Below are positions 20,297-27,911 of a stretch of 64,000 nucleotides of DNA, one piece after another (positions within the stretch are counted from its first letter, which is position 1; each line of letters begins with the position of its first letter). A program made the position numbers and the translations under genes. Source of the stretch: Sphingomonas sp. GTDB taxonomy: Bacteria; Pseudomonadota; Alphaproteobacteria; Sphingomonadales; Sphingomonadaceae. The DNA is taken from positions 62,001-126,000 of the forward strand of contig NZ_JAIERS010000007.1 of NCBI RefSeq assembly GCF_019746665.1, in the 5' to 3' direction. The notes under the pieces are model-generated. The model was not told the origin of the DNA. It saw only the letters and a program-made list of their open reading frames with translations, and did not search any database.

Positions 20297-20462
20297 GGCG
20301 TTGGTTCCATGCGCTGGAGGTGGGATTTGCGGCGCTTCTAAGGCGCAGGCGGCGAGCGAGCAAGGCCGCGCTGCGCTTAGGCCTGACATATGGCCGGGAA
20401 GCACGGCAAAACAAGCGCTTGGCCGGTACGACGCCCCGCTTCTTTTACCGCATCCCAACGCA

Positions 20463-20491
20463 ATATTCTGCCAACGCTCCGTCCATCGCAA
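20463..20491 (-). promoter_or_regulatory. nuoA: Possible nuo operon promoter
   Basis: In the 250-base region between nuoA and the divergent GNAT gene, the minus strand has TTGCGA (20486-20491), a 17-base spacer, then GAATAT (20463-20468). The match to a housekeeping promoter is modest at the -10. It would give a leader of about 160 bases before nuoA. No other clear signal stands out there. Confidence 0.25.
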
Positions 20492-20546
20492 TTCGCCGCG
20501 CCTTGGGGTTTTTTGTTTGGGCGAAGGCCGGCTAAGCTCGTTCCCG

Positions 20547-21044
20547 ATGCGGATCGACGATGCAGCGCCCGAGGATTTGCCCGCCATCCTCGCCATCACC
20601 AATGCGGTGATCGCGGGCACCAACGCGATCTGGCGCGATGCGCCGACCACGATCGAGGAACGGATGGCCTGGTGTCGCGGACGAATCGAGGCGGGCTTTC
20701 CGGTACTTGTCGCACGCGAAGGTGATGTACTGGGCTTCGGGAGCTACGGCCCGTTCCGCACGGGAGATGGCTATCGCTTCACGGTTGAGCACAGCGTCCA
20801 TGTCACGGCCGCAGCACGCGGACGCGGGATCGGGCTTGCGCTGATGGAGGCGCTGATCGCGCGGGCACGGGCGCAGGGGTTGCGGGTGATGGTCGCTGGC
20901 GTAGACGCCGGGGCCGATGCCTCGCTGCGGCTCCACCGGCGGCTGGGGTTCACCGAGGCGGGGCGATTGATCGGCATCGGCCGCAAGGGCGGCGGCTGGC
21001 GCGACCTGCTTTTCCTGCAAAAGCAATTGACCCAAGACGACTGA
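20547..21044 (+). CDS. GNAT family N-acetyltransferase, phosphinothricin-acetyltransferase type
   Basis: A 165-residue acetyl-CoA-dependent acetyltransferase. The acetyl-CoA-binding motif A reads ARGRGIGLALMEALIARA near residues 91-108. The N-terminal RIDDAAPEDLPAILAITNAV, the central FGSYGPFRTGDGYRFTVEHS and LRLHRRLGFTEAGRL follow the pattern of the Pat/Bar subgroup, which acetylates glutamate-like or methionine sulfone-type amines. The actual substrate cannot be told from sequence. The start is ATG 20547; the open frame upstream has no homology. It is divergent from nuoA and convergent with the M56 peptidase gene. Confidence 0.88.
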   Translation: MRIDDAAPEDLPAILAITNAVIAGTNAIWRDAPTTIEERMAWCRGRIEAGFPVLVAREGDVLGFGSYGPFRTGDGYRFTVEHSVHVTAAARGRGIGLALMEALIARARAQGLRVMVAGVDAGADASLRLHRRLGFTEAGRLIGIGRKGGGWRDLLFLQKQLTQDD

Positions 21045-21070
21045 AAAAGCGGGCGGGCCGGAGCCCGACC

Positions 21071-21085
21071 GAGGTCCCTGACCTC
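21071..21085. terminator. Small hairpin between convergent genes
   Basis: GAGGTC (21071-21076) and GACCTC (21080-21085) form a perfect 6-bp stem with a 3-base loop, at the junction of the GNAT and M56 genes. It has no T-run and touches the M56 stop codon, so a terminator role is only suggested by position. Confidence 0.25.
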
Positions 21086-22733
21086 AGTCGCGACCGCTCG
21101 ACAATTCGGCGATCGCCTCGTCGATTCCCTTCAGCGCCTCGGCGCGCTGCGCCTCGGTCAAGCCGGAATTGGCGATGATCGAGGCACGCGCCTGCCGGAC
21201 ACTTTCGAGCGCGGTGCGGCGGGCGGTCCGCTCGATGTCTTGCGTGTTCATCGCGAGTTCCCGGGCGCGCATGGCGCGCTCGCTCGCTTCCTTGGCGAAG
21301 CGTTCCCCCCGGTTGCGGCAAACGATGATGGTTGTGCGTTTGCCATCCTGCCGGTGCTCTACCAACGGTCGATCGCCATCGCCGCAATCACGGTCGCGCA
21401 CCTCAGGCACCTGAGCCTCTGCGAAGCGGCGCTCGATAATCCACCGCTGCTCGCCTTTGCCGCGCGTATGCGAGCGAACCACACCGCCCTCGCCGTCGCG
21501 CCAAATGAAGACCTGCTCCTTAGCCTGCTCTGCGCGGGGTGGCGCGGGCGGTGCGGGCGGGGTTGCGCCAACGGGAGCCTCGGGAGCCTCCGGCGCGGGC
21601 GCGACGATCGAAGGCGGAACCGGCACGCCACCCGCCGGCGCCGGCGCACGCGGTGCCTGAGGGGCAAGCGGCACCTCCGGAGCGGGAGGCGCGTCGAACC
21701 GCGCGAGGTCGACGCCGGTGGTCACCCGCACCTGCTCACGCAGTTTCTCGGCTGCCGCCGTGCCCGAGGCCGTCACCCCAAGCGCGACCAGCGCCAACGC
21801 CGAGACGCCGGCCAACCCTCCCCAGCGCCGCCCGCGCGACACACGATCCTTCGCCAACATCCTCAGCCTTCCTTTCAGTTCGTTGATGGTATGGAGGTGA
21901 CACGCCGCAGAGACCGCGCCGCCATGCGCCGATTTCACGATCGCGCGCCCATAAGCGTGGCGCAGCGCCTGATCGCGTCCGGCCAGAACGCGGGCGTCGC
22001 ACGCCATCTCCTGATCCGCTCGGAAAGCGCGGAAGGCCCGCCAAGCGATGGGATTGAACCAGTGAACGCCAAGCGTGACGAGCGCGACCCAGTTCGCGAT
22101 CAGATCGCCGCGCGCGTGGTGAGTCAGCTCGTGCGCCAGCGCGAGCGCCTGCTCCTCGGCATCGTAACGCTCGGCGAAATCGAGCGGGAAAGCCACATAT
22201 TTGCGCCAGATGCCGAAGGCGAGTGGCCCGGTCGCGGCACGGCTTTGCAGAACCCGCACCGGCCCCGCGATTACCGCGTCCGCACCGGCGCGCAGGCGGG
22301 CGCAGAAGCGGCTGTAACTCGCCAGGTGATAGATGATGAAGCCCAACGCGCCGATCGCCCATAGCCCGGCGAGCAATGGCAGCAGATTTGCCCCTTGTTC
22401 GACCAGGGTCGGCGGTACGATCGCGGCCTTAATCCCAGGCGCGCCGAGGCTTACCTCGATCGCGCGCGCGCTTACCTCGGCCGAAAGCTCCGCCGGCGTC
22501 AGCACGCCGACCACGATCGCGCGATGCTCGGCATGGTGGAGCAGCGGCGCGACCAGGCGCGACAACTGCCACTCGCCCGGCAGCGGCGGCATCGCCAGCC
22601 GCGCGACCGGCAACAGCCACAGCGCATAGGCGACCTCCGCCCCGAACGCCCGGCGCACCGGCGCGCGCAGCACGAGCACCAGAATCATCAGCAGCGTGGA
22701 GGCGATCAGCCCCTCGATAGCCCAGGCGATCAT
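21084..22733 (-). CDS. BlaR1-type M56 family membrane metallopeptidase
   Basis: A zinc metallopeptidase of the BlaR1/MecR1 class, expected to cleave or regulate its BlaI-type partner. N-terminal membrane helices are at about residues 5-23, 33-48 and 115-137. The zinc motif LALAHELTHHARGD places HELTH at 201-205. A further hydrophobic stretch near 310-325 is followed by a Pro/Ala-rich linker and a polar, charged C-terminal region with cysteines. The penicillin-binding sensor domain of true BlaR1 is missing, so the signal is not obviously a beta-lactam. GTGA/ATGA-type overlap with the repressor gene indicates co-expression. Confidence 0.88.
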   Translation of the reverse strand: MIAWAIEGLIASTLLMILVLVLRAPVRRAFGAEVAYALWLLPVARLAMPPLPGEWQLSRLVAPLLHHAEHRAIVVGVLTPAELSAEVSARAIEVSLGAPGIKAAIVPPTLVEQGANLLPLLAGLWAIGALGFIIYHLASYSRFCARLRAGADAVIAGPVRVLQSRAATGPLAFGIWRKYVAFPLDFAERYDAEEQALALAHELTHHARGDLIANWVALVTLGVHWFNPIAWRAFRAFRADQEMACDARVLAGRDQALRHAYGRAIVKSAHGGAVSAACHLHTINELKGRLRMLAKDRVSRGRRWGGLAGVSALALVALGVTASGTAAAEKLREQVRVTTGVDLARFDAPPAPEVPLAPQAPRAPAPAGGVPVPPSIVAPAPEAPEAPVGATPPAPPAPPRAEQAKEQVFIWRDGEGGVVRSHTRGKGEQRWIIERRFAEAQVPEVRDRDCGDGDRPLVEHRQDGKRTTIIVCRNRGERFAKEASERAMRARELAMNTQDIERTARRTALESVRQARASIIANSGLTEAQRAEALKGIDEAIAELSSGRD

Positions 22734-23098
22734 TGCTTCAGCCCTTTCAGCAGCGCCTCGATCTCTTCGATGTCCTTGGGGCTCAGCGCGTCGCGCTCGG
22801 CGAGGTGGGCGACCAGCGGCGTCAGCCGACCGCCGAACAGCCGGTCGATCAGCCGACGCGATTCGCCGTCGACATAATCCTCGCGCTTCACCGCCGGGCG
22901 GTAGAGGTAGCGGCGGCCATCCTCCTCATGCACGATCGCCTGCTTGGCGAGCAGCCGGCCGAGCAGCGTCTTCACCGTGTTCGCGCTCCAATCGCGCGCC
23001 GGCCCGACCCGCTCGGCGACTTCCTGCGCGGTGAGCGGGCTTTCCGCCCACAGCGCCTCCATCACGGCATATTCGGCGTCGCTGATCCGTTCAGTCAT
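22730..23098 (-). CDS. BlaI/MecI/CopY family transcriptional repressor
   Basis: A 122-residue winged-helix repressor. Typical stretches are ISDAEYAVMEALWAESPLTA, DWSANTVKTLLGRLLAKQAI and EEDGRRYLYRPAVKRED, with an acidic dimerisation region at the C-terminus. I chose ATG at 23098; an in-frame upstream start at 23155 would fall inside the operator/promoter region. It overlaps the M56 gene by 4 bases. By family knowledge it represses its own operon until proteolysed by the partner peptidase. Confidence 0.92.
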   Translation of the reverse strand: MTERISDAEYAVMEALWAESPLTAQEVAERVGPARDWSANTVKTLLGRLLAKQAIVHEEDGRRYLYRPAVKREDYVDGESRRLIDRLFGGRLTPLVAHLAERDALSPKDIEEIEALLKGLKQ

Positions 23099-23116
23099 GA
23101 GTCGCACCCGTTTATT

Positions 23117-23153
23117 GACTACGGATGTAATCTCATCGCTTACGCTTGTAGTC
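23117..23153. promoter_or_regulatory. Two BlaI-type operator dyads
   Basis: Two imperfect palindromes lie just upstream of the repressor gene. GACTACGGATGTAATC (23117-23132) has one mismatch to GACTACnnnnGTAGTC, and GCTTACGCTTGTAGTC (23138-23153) has two. Their centres are 21 bp apart, two helical turns, so two repressor dimers could bind the same face. The TAC/GTA core is that of BlaI/MecI operators. Binding is inferred. Confidence 0.6.
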
Positions 23154-23155
23154 AA
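23126..23155 (-). promoter_or_regulatory. Promoter of the BlaI/M56 operon
   Basis: On the minus strand TTGACT (23150-23155) is followed by a 17-18-base spacer and a -10 candidate in GATTACA (23126-23132). Each element overlaps one of the two operator dyads, which fits simple repression by blocking polymerase. Confidence 0.45.
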
Positions 23156-23559
23156 GAGGGGGCAAGTGCGTTTGGTAGCAGCGAGAATGAACGCCGCGTT
23201 TGTCGGCGGATTTTACAATCGCACGGCGGCGCGAGGGATCGTTAACCAGCGTAAGCGCAGGAAATCGGTGCCTTTCACCAACTGGCACGGCGTCTGCATC
23301 GTCTGATGCGCCCCAAGCGGCACGCCGCTCAAAGGGCGGGTCGAGCGCTCCCCCGGTCTCGCGCCGACCCGCCCACCCGGCTCCCGAAACTTTCAGCCGA
23401 CCGCAAGATTGGCGAGGTCAGCCCAAATGCGTTCCCGCTTTCGCGCGAATGACGGGTGACCGGGAACGCGAGCCACTTTCCGGAACGTCGTCCCCGGCGT
23501 AGGCGGGGACCCCTTCGGGCCGCGCTGAATCGCCGACGCAATCCGCGCCGGCAGAAGCC
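23156..23559. other. 404-base intergenic region without a gene
   Basis: Between the BlaI-type gene and the glycosyltransferase gene I see no credible coding sequence; short open frames here have no ribosome-binding site or recognisable product. The part from about 23425 to 23515 holds REP-like palindromes. The rest is G+C-rich and featureless apart from the possible promoter edge at 23156. Confidence 0.5.
23429..23510. repeat. REP-like palindromic sequences
   Basis: GCGTTCCC (23429-23436) and GGGAACGC (23462-23469) are an exact inverted pair flanking a segment resembling the common proteobacterial repeat with TTTCGCGCGAATGAC. A second hairpin follows: GTCCCC (23490-23495) pairs with GGGGAC (23505-23510). 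Intergenic location and form suggest extragenic palindromes; copy number in the genome is unknown. Confidence 0.45.
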
Positions 23560-24834
23560 CTACCCCGCCAGCGCCTCGACAAACGCACGGTCGGCGGCGC
23601 GGCGGCCGGTCTTGGCGCGCAATGCCGCGTGAGCGAGCGCGCGCGGATAGATGTCATCGAACAGTTGCTCGAAAGTGCGCTCCCAGCGAAACTGTTGGGC
23701 ATGAGCGCGGGCGGCGCGGGCAATCGCGGCACGGTCGCTCGCCCAGATTTGCTGGACGTTCGCCGCCATCGCCGCCGCATCGTCGACCGGTCCGAGCAGA
23801 CCGAGCCCGGCGGGCACGCGGTCGATCATCGCCCCACTCGCGACGCCGACGATCGGCAGGCCCGACGCCTGCGCCTCTACCACTGATATGCCAAAGGTCT
23901 CATCCGCCATGCCCGACACATAGATATCGGCAGAGGCGAGCGCGCGGGCGAGCGCCGCGCGATCGCTGATGAAACCGGGGAAAGCGATCGGCAGCCCGGC
24001 GCCTTCCGCCTCGAGTTCGGCGCGCAGCTTGCCATCGCCGACCAGGATCAGCGCGGCGCCAAGCGCGGGCGGCAGCTGTTTCATCATCTCCACCAGCACC
24101 CGCGCCCGCTTCTCGTTGTCTAGGCGACCGGCGTAAACGAGCAACGGGCCGTCGCCCGGCAAGCCAAGTTCGGCCCGGAAACCAGGGTCGCGACGGGCGG
24201 GATCGAACATGTCGATGTTCACGCCGAGCGGCAGCACCGAGGTACGATGGATCTTGCGCCCGGCGAGCACCGCCTTGATCTCCTCGGTCAGCGTATAGAC
24301 CCAGTCGAACTCGCGGTAGGTGATCTCCGCATAGCCATAGGACAGCCAGCGGAAGCCCCGGCCCAGCGTCTCGCCGAACAGGTTGCTCGCGACGCGATAG
24401 ACGTGCGCGTTGGGGAAGTCGGTCGAATAGCCCGCGACCAGCGCGGTTTCGGGAAAGGCGCGGCGATGATGGATCGCTGTCCAGGGCAGCACCCAGGGGC
24501 ACAGCGATTCGACCACCGCCGGGCGGTAGCGCGCCAGCAATTCGCGCACGACCTTGGTGCGCAGGATGAAGCGGTAATTGGGGCTGCCGCGTGCCGGATC
24601 GGCGCCGACCTCGCACCAGATGTGGCGGCCGCGCGTTTCGATCTTGTCCTCCGGGCCGGGGACGATCTGGAGCAGGCTGTGCGGGGTGTGATCGAGCACA
24701 TAATCGCGCTTCGCCCGCAAATAGGTGCCGACACCGCCGCCGGCGATTGGCGTGTAGCTCTGCGTCAGATCGCAGATCAGCATCGGCGCGCGCGACCCCA
24801 TACCGCGCCCCGGCGCCCCGGTTTCCAGCAGCAT
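23560..24834 (-). CDS. Glycosyltransferase family 4 (GT-B) protein
   Basis: A 424-residue GT-B-fold retaining glycosyltransferase, transferring a sugar from a nucleotide donor to an unknown acceptor. The N-terminal acceptor lobe starts near LICDLTQSY...GGGVGTYL. The donor lobe carries VYAGRLDNEKRARVLVEMMK, LILVGDGKLRAELE and the DETFGISVVEAQASGLPIVG motif with its two glutamates. The start is ATG 24834, with AGGGGG five bases upstream; homologues often begin at the internal ATG 24783 (MLICDL), so the first 17 residues may be untranslated. No capsule or LPS genes flank it. Confidence 0.87.
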   Translation of the reverse strand: MLLETGAPGRGMGSRAPMLICDLTQSYTPIAGGGVGTYLRAKRDYVLDHTPHSLLQIVPGPEDKIETRGRHIWCEVGADPARGSPNYRFILRTKVVRELLARYRPAVVESLCPWVLPWTAIHHRRAFPETALVAGYSTDFPNAHVYRVASNLFGETLGRGFRWLSYGYAEITYREFDWVYTLTEEIKAVLAGRKIHRTSVLPLGVNIDMFDPARRDPGFRAELGLPGDGPLLVYAGRLDNEKRARVLVEMMKQLPPALGAALILVGDGKLRAELEAEGAGLPIAFPGFISDRAALARALASADIYVSGMADETFGISVVEAQASGLPIVGVASGAMIDRVPAGLGLLGPVDDAAAMAANVQQIWASDRAAIARAARAHAQQFRWERTFEQLFDDIYPRALAHAALRAKTGRRAADRAFVEALAG

Positions 24835-24857
24835 CAATGCCCCCTATTCCGGTCGCG

Positions 24858-25190
24858 TCAGCTGGCGCTGACGACGCCTTTCGCCTCGAACAATTGAGCC
24901 AGTTCGCCGGTTTCGAACATTTCCATCATGATGTCCGATCCGCCGACGAATTCGCCCTTCACATAGAGCTGCGGGATGGTCGGCCAATCGGAATATTGCT
25001 TGATTCCCTGGCGGATCGCCTGATCCTGCAGCACGTCGACCGAGCCGAACTCGACCCCCAGATGCTGGAGGATGGCGACCGCGCGGCTGGAAAAACCGCA
25101 TTGCGGGAACAGCGGCGTGCCTTTCATGAACAGCAGCACATCATTGTCGCGCACGATCTGGCCGATGCGTGCCTGGGTATCTTCGGTCAT
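24858..25190 (-). CDS. grxD: Monothiol glutaredoxin, Grx4/GrxD type
   Basis: A CGFS glutaredoxin that binds and transfers 2Fe-2S clusters with glutathione, usually working with BolA. The active site CGFS is at residues 31-34 within PLFPQCGFSSRAV; the glutathione-binding FMKGTP and WPTIPQLYVKGEFVGGSDI are seen. Length of 110 residues is normal. ATG at 25190 overlaps the bolA stop as ATGA. The pairing with bolA supports a role in Fe-S handling. Confidence 0.96.
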   Translation of the reverse strand: MTEDTQARIGQIVRDNDVLLFMKGTPLFPQCGFSSRAVAILQHLGVEFGSVDVLQDQAIRQGIKQYSDWPTIPQLYVKGEFVGGSDIMMEMFETGELAQLFEAKGVVSAS

Positions 25191-25429
25191 GCTTGGTCCT
25201 CGGGAGCGGCGGTGGTGAGTTGCAGCGCGTGAAGCAGGCCGCCCATGCGCCCGCCCAGTGCCGCGTAAACCGCCTGGTGTTGCCGCACGCGCGGCACGCC
25301 GCGAAAGCTTTCGCTCGTCACCCGCGCGGCATAGTGATCGCCGTCGCCGGCGAGATCGGTGATTTCAATGTGCGCATCGGGGATCGCGGCGCGGATCAGC
25401 GCCTCGATTTCGGACGCGGACATCGGCAT
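25187..25429 (-). CDS. bolA: BolA family protein
   Basis: An 80-residue BolA-fold protein. The family's C-terminal histidine lies in HQAVYAALGGRMGGLLHALQL, and the central segment SFRGVPRVRQHQ is characteristic. BolA proteins pair with CGFS glutaredoxins to bind 2Fe-2S clusters. It lies between DUF1476 (one-base TAATG overlap) and grxD (four-base overlap). ATG at 25423 is an alternative start two residues in. Confidence 0.93.
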   Translation of the reverse strand: MPMSASEIEALIRAAIPDAHIEITDLAGDGDHYAARVTSESFRGVPRVRQHQAVYAALGGRMGGLLHALQLTTAAPEDQA

Positions 25430-25749
25430 TATCGCGCTTCCAGCTGGCGACGCGCCTCGGCCGCCTGATCGGCGAGCGCGCGGCGCACGGCGGCATCGTC
25501 GATCTCCACCCCGGCGGCGGTCAGGTCGCCGAGCAGCTTGCGGATCACGTCCTCGTCGCCGGCTTCCTCGAAATCGGCCTGCACGACCGCTTTGGCATAA
25601 GCGTCGGTTTCCTCGGGCGTCAGCTTCATCAGCTCCGCCGCCCAGTGCGCCACCAGCTTGTTGCGCCGCGCGGTGACGCGGAAGGCGATTTCCTCATCGC
25701 GAGCATATTTTGCCTCGAAGGCGCGTTCGCGATCGTCGAATGTCGTCAT
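25429..25749 (-). CDS. DUF1476 protein, F1-ATPase zeta-subunit-type inhibitor
   Basis: A 106-residue all-helical protein. MTTFDDRERAFEAKYARDEE, RRNKLVAHWAAELMKL and VIRKLLGDL match DUF1476, which in Paracoccus is the zeta subunit that inhibits ATP hydrolysis by F1-ATPase. I chose ATG 25749, because AGGGA lies six bases upstream; ATG 25755 abuts that site. The N-terminal helix is the inhibitory segment in the Paracoccus protein. Sphingomonad members may inhibit weakly, so activity is inferred. First gene of the run with bolA and grxD. Confidence 0.9.
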   Translation of the reverse strand: MTTFDDRERAFEAKYARDEEIAFRVTARRNKLVAHWAAELMKLTPEETDAYAKAVVQADFEEAGDEDVIRKLLGDLTAAGVEIDDAAVRRALADQAAEARRQLEAR

Positions 25750-25930
25750 CGGCATTCCCTGTTGCTGTGCCCCAACGCGGCACCGGAGTCCCGCGCTGAT
25801 AACGTCGATCTATGGCCGGATTATGCCAGCGCAGATAGTCCGCCCCCGAAAGTAGCGCAACCGCTCGCTTAAGCCTTCTTTCAGTCATGCTGGGCTACGC
25901 TGCGCGGAATAATCAGCCAGGAACGCGCAA

Positions 25931-26221
25931 GTGGCGGTGTCGCTCAACTATCCCAGCCCAGTGAATGTCAATGGCTTCGCATGCTGGAACTGCGGCGATG
26001 TCGCGATGGCGAAGCGCGACATCGATCCCGCTCATCCCGCCTCTGGCCCGCACAACAAGAACGCGGCGAGCGACCCGAGCCGCAAGCCGCTCGACCATGC
26101 CAGGCTCGAAGCGGTGAAGCACGCCGCCCAGCACGCGACGCAAGCGGTGGGCACCTATAGCGCGATCGGCGTGCAGCCGGTGCCGACCGCGCCGGGGGCG
26201 GCGTTCCAGCTGCTCGCCTGA
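25931..26221 (+). CDS. Conserved hypothetical protein with a CWNC pair
   Basis: A 96-residue protein starting at GTG 25931. The first half reads VNVNGFACWNCGDVAMAKRD then IDPAHPASGP, resembling small hypothetical proteins I recall from alphaproteobacteria with a C-x2-C pair and an IDPAHP motif. The second half is Ala/His-rich and helical. No signal peptide. Function unknown. It is convergent with the quinone oxidoreductase gene. Confidence 0.6.
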   Translation: MAVSLNYPSPVNVNGFACWNCGDVAMAKRDIDPAHPASGPHNKNAASDPSRKPLDHARLEAVKHAAQHATQAVGTYSAIGVQPVPTAPGAAFQLLA

Positions 26222-26234
26222 AGGGCACCGCCGC

Positions 26235-27236
26235 TCAAGCGGCGACCCGAACCACCAGCTTCCCGATCGCCTCGCGCGCGGCCATCTTGGCGATCGCCGC
26301 GCCGCCCTCCGCGAAGTCGAACACCTGCGTCACCTTGGGCGCGATCTTGCCCGCCGCCCATAGTTCGAACAGGGTCGCGACGTGCTTGGCATTGGCCTGC
26401 GGATCGCGCGCGGCGAAGGCACCCCAGAACACGCCGCACACGTCACAGCTTTTCAGCAGCGTCAGATTGAGCGGCAAGCGCGGGATGCCGGCGGGGAAGC
26501 CCACCACCAGATAGCGCCCCTCCCAGGCAATCGCGCGCAGGGCGGGCTCGGCGTAGTCACCGCCGACCGGATCATAGATCACGTCCGCGCCGGCTTGGCC
26601 TACGGCGGCCTTGAACTGCTCGGAAAGCGCCTTGCTCGCGTTCTTGTCGAACGGCGCGCGCCCGTAGATCAGCGTTGCGTCGGCGCCGGCATCGGCGGCG
26701 GCGCTCGCCTTGGCCGCGCTCGAAACCGCGGCAATCACCCGCGCGCCGAACGCCTTGCCCAGCTCGATCGCGGCGAGTCCCACGCCGCCCGCGGCCCCCA
26801 GCACGAGCAAGGTCTGCCCCGCCTGCAGCCGCCCGCGATCGAGCAGGGCGTGGATCGTCGTCGCATAGGTGAGGAGCAGGGCCGCCCCATCCTCGAAACT
26901 GCGCCCCTCGGGCAGACGGTGAAGCGCGGCGGCGGGTACCGCGAGCTTTTCGACCAGCCCGCCATGGCCCACGGTCGCGAGCACGCGGTCGCCCGGTTGC
27001 CAGCCGGTCACGCCCTCGCCCACGCTATCGATCACGCCGGCAATCTCGCCGCCGGGAGCGAAGGGACGCTGCGGGCGGAATTGATATTTGTCCTCGATGA
27101 TCAGCACATCGGGATAGTTGATCGCGCAAGCTTTCACCGCCACGATCACCTGGCCGGGGCCGGCGACCGGATCGGGCAGCTCGGCCAGTTGCAGCGTATC
27201 GGGACCGCCCGGGGCGGTGGACAATAAGGCGCGCAT
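26235..27236 (-). CDS. NADPH:quinone oxidoreductase family protein (MDR superfamily)
   Basis: A 333-residue medium-chain dehydrogenase/reductase of the zeta-crystallin/Qor type. The N-terminal GroES-like domain has ACAINYPDVLIIEDKYQ and PFAPGGEIAGVIDSVGEGV. The cofactor-binding Rossmann motif is LLVLGAAGGVGLAAIELGKA near residues 143-162, and DVIYDPVGGDY follows. Catalytic-zinc cysteines are absent, as expected for quinone reductases. Likely reduces quinones or enones with NADPH; the substrate is not evident. Confidence 0.9.
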   Translation of the reverse strand: MRALLSTAPGGPDTLQLAELPDPVAGPGQVIVAVKACAINYPDVLIIEDKYQFRPQRPFAPGGEIAGVIDSVGEGVTGWQPGDRVLATVGHGGLVEKLAVPAAALHRLPEGRSFEDGAALLLTYATTIHALLDRGRLQAGQTLLVLGAAGGVGLAAIELGKAFGARVIAAVSSAAKASAAADAGADATLIYGRAPFDKNASKALSEQFKAAVGQAGADVIYDPVGGDYAEPALRAIAWEGRYLVVGFPAGIPRLPLNLTLLKSCDVCGVFWGAFAARDPQANAKHVATLFELWAAGKIAPKVTQVFDFAEGGAAIAKMAAREAIGKLVVRVAA

Positions 27237-27317
27237 CGCTCTCCCCTTTATGCATTCGCCGCACGGGCGGCGTCGGGGAAGCGTCTTGCCGGGTCGCGCG
27301 TGCTTCGTCCAGCCGCT

Positions 27318-27443
27318 CTAGCGGACCGGCGCGGGCGTGATCGCGCTGATTTCGGTCGCGGCACGCGGCGCGCCTCCCGCGGCGAAAGCGCAGGCGCCGC
27401 TCAGCAAAGTGCCGGCAGCCAGCAACAGCAAGGCTCGTTTCAT
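27318..27443 (-). CDS. 41-residue putative exported protein
   Basis: ATG at 27443 is preceded seven bases upstream by GGGGGA. The product starts MKRALLLLAAGTLLSGACAF, a signal-peptide-like segment with a possible lipobox (LSGAC), and ends in a short polar tail. It is single-gene, between the quinone oxidoreductase and folB. I do not recognise a family. The good ribosome-binding site and signal sequence are the main support. Confidence 0.5.
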   Translation of the reverse strand: MKRALLLLAAGTLLSGACAFAAGGAPRAATEISAITPAPVR

Positions 27444-27557
27444 CGCGAAATCCCCCAATTCCGGAAAGGGGTATAGGGCGCGGGAATACGTGGCGATAGT
27501 CCCGATTAACCCTGTTGGTAGAATAACGGGGATCACGCCGGGTTCCGCCCGCCGCGA

Positions 27558-27911
27558 TCAGCCGCGCTGTCGCTCTATCTCGCAGCCGATCTGGGCGTCG
27601 GGGTAGATGGCGGGCTTCACCGAGCGCACCCGCACGCGCCACACACGGGGATCGGCCAGCGCGAGCGCGGCGACCGCATCGACCAGCGTTTCCTGTAGAT
27701 CGAAATGGCGGGCGGCGACCAGATCGCGGATGCCGGCGCGCAGGAAATCATAATCGACCACCGCCGCGATGTCGTCGGGCGGGGCGGCGGCGTAGCGGCA
27801 GTCCATCCACACGCTCACGACCACCCGCTGCGGGGCGGCACGCTCCTCGGCATGGATGCCAAGCCCCATATTCAGCTCGAGATTTTCGAGCGCGATGCGA
27901 TAATCAGGCAT
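27558..27911 (-). CDS. folB: Dihydroneopterin aldolase
   Basis: Cleaves 7,8-dihydroneopterin to hydroxymethyl-dihydropterin and glycolaldehyde in folate synthesis. The 117-residue length and motifs YRIALENLELNMGLGIHAEE, AAVVDYDFLRAGI and HFDLQETLVDAVA are typical of the family. It overlaps the SDR gene by 8 bases and is the third gene of a folE-SDR-folB set, which agrees with its role. Confidence 0.92.
   Translation of the reverse strand: MPDYRIALENLELNMGLGIHAEERAAPQRVVVSVWMDCRYAAAPPDDIAAVVDYDFLRAGIRDLVAARHFDLQETLVDAVAALALADPRVWRVRVRSVKPAIYPDAQIGCEIERQRG

Noticed and set aside
21084..22733. Full BlaR1 beta-lactam receptor
   Set aside because: The C-terminal penicillin-binding domain with its SxxK and KTG motifs is missing, so I called it only an M56 peptidase.
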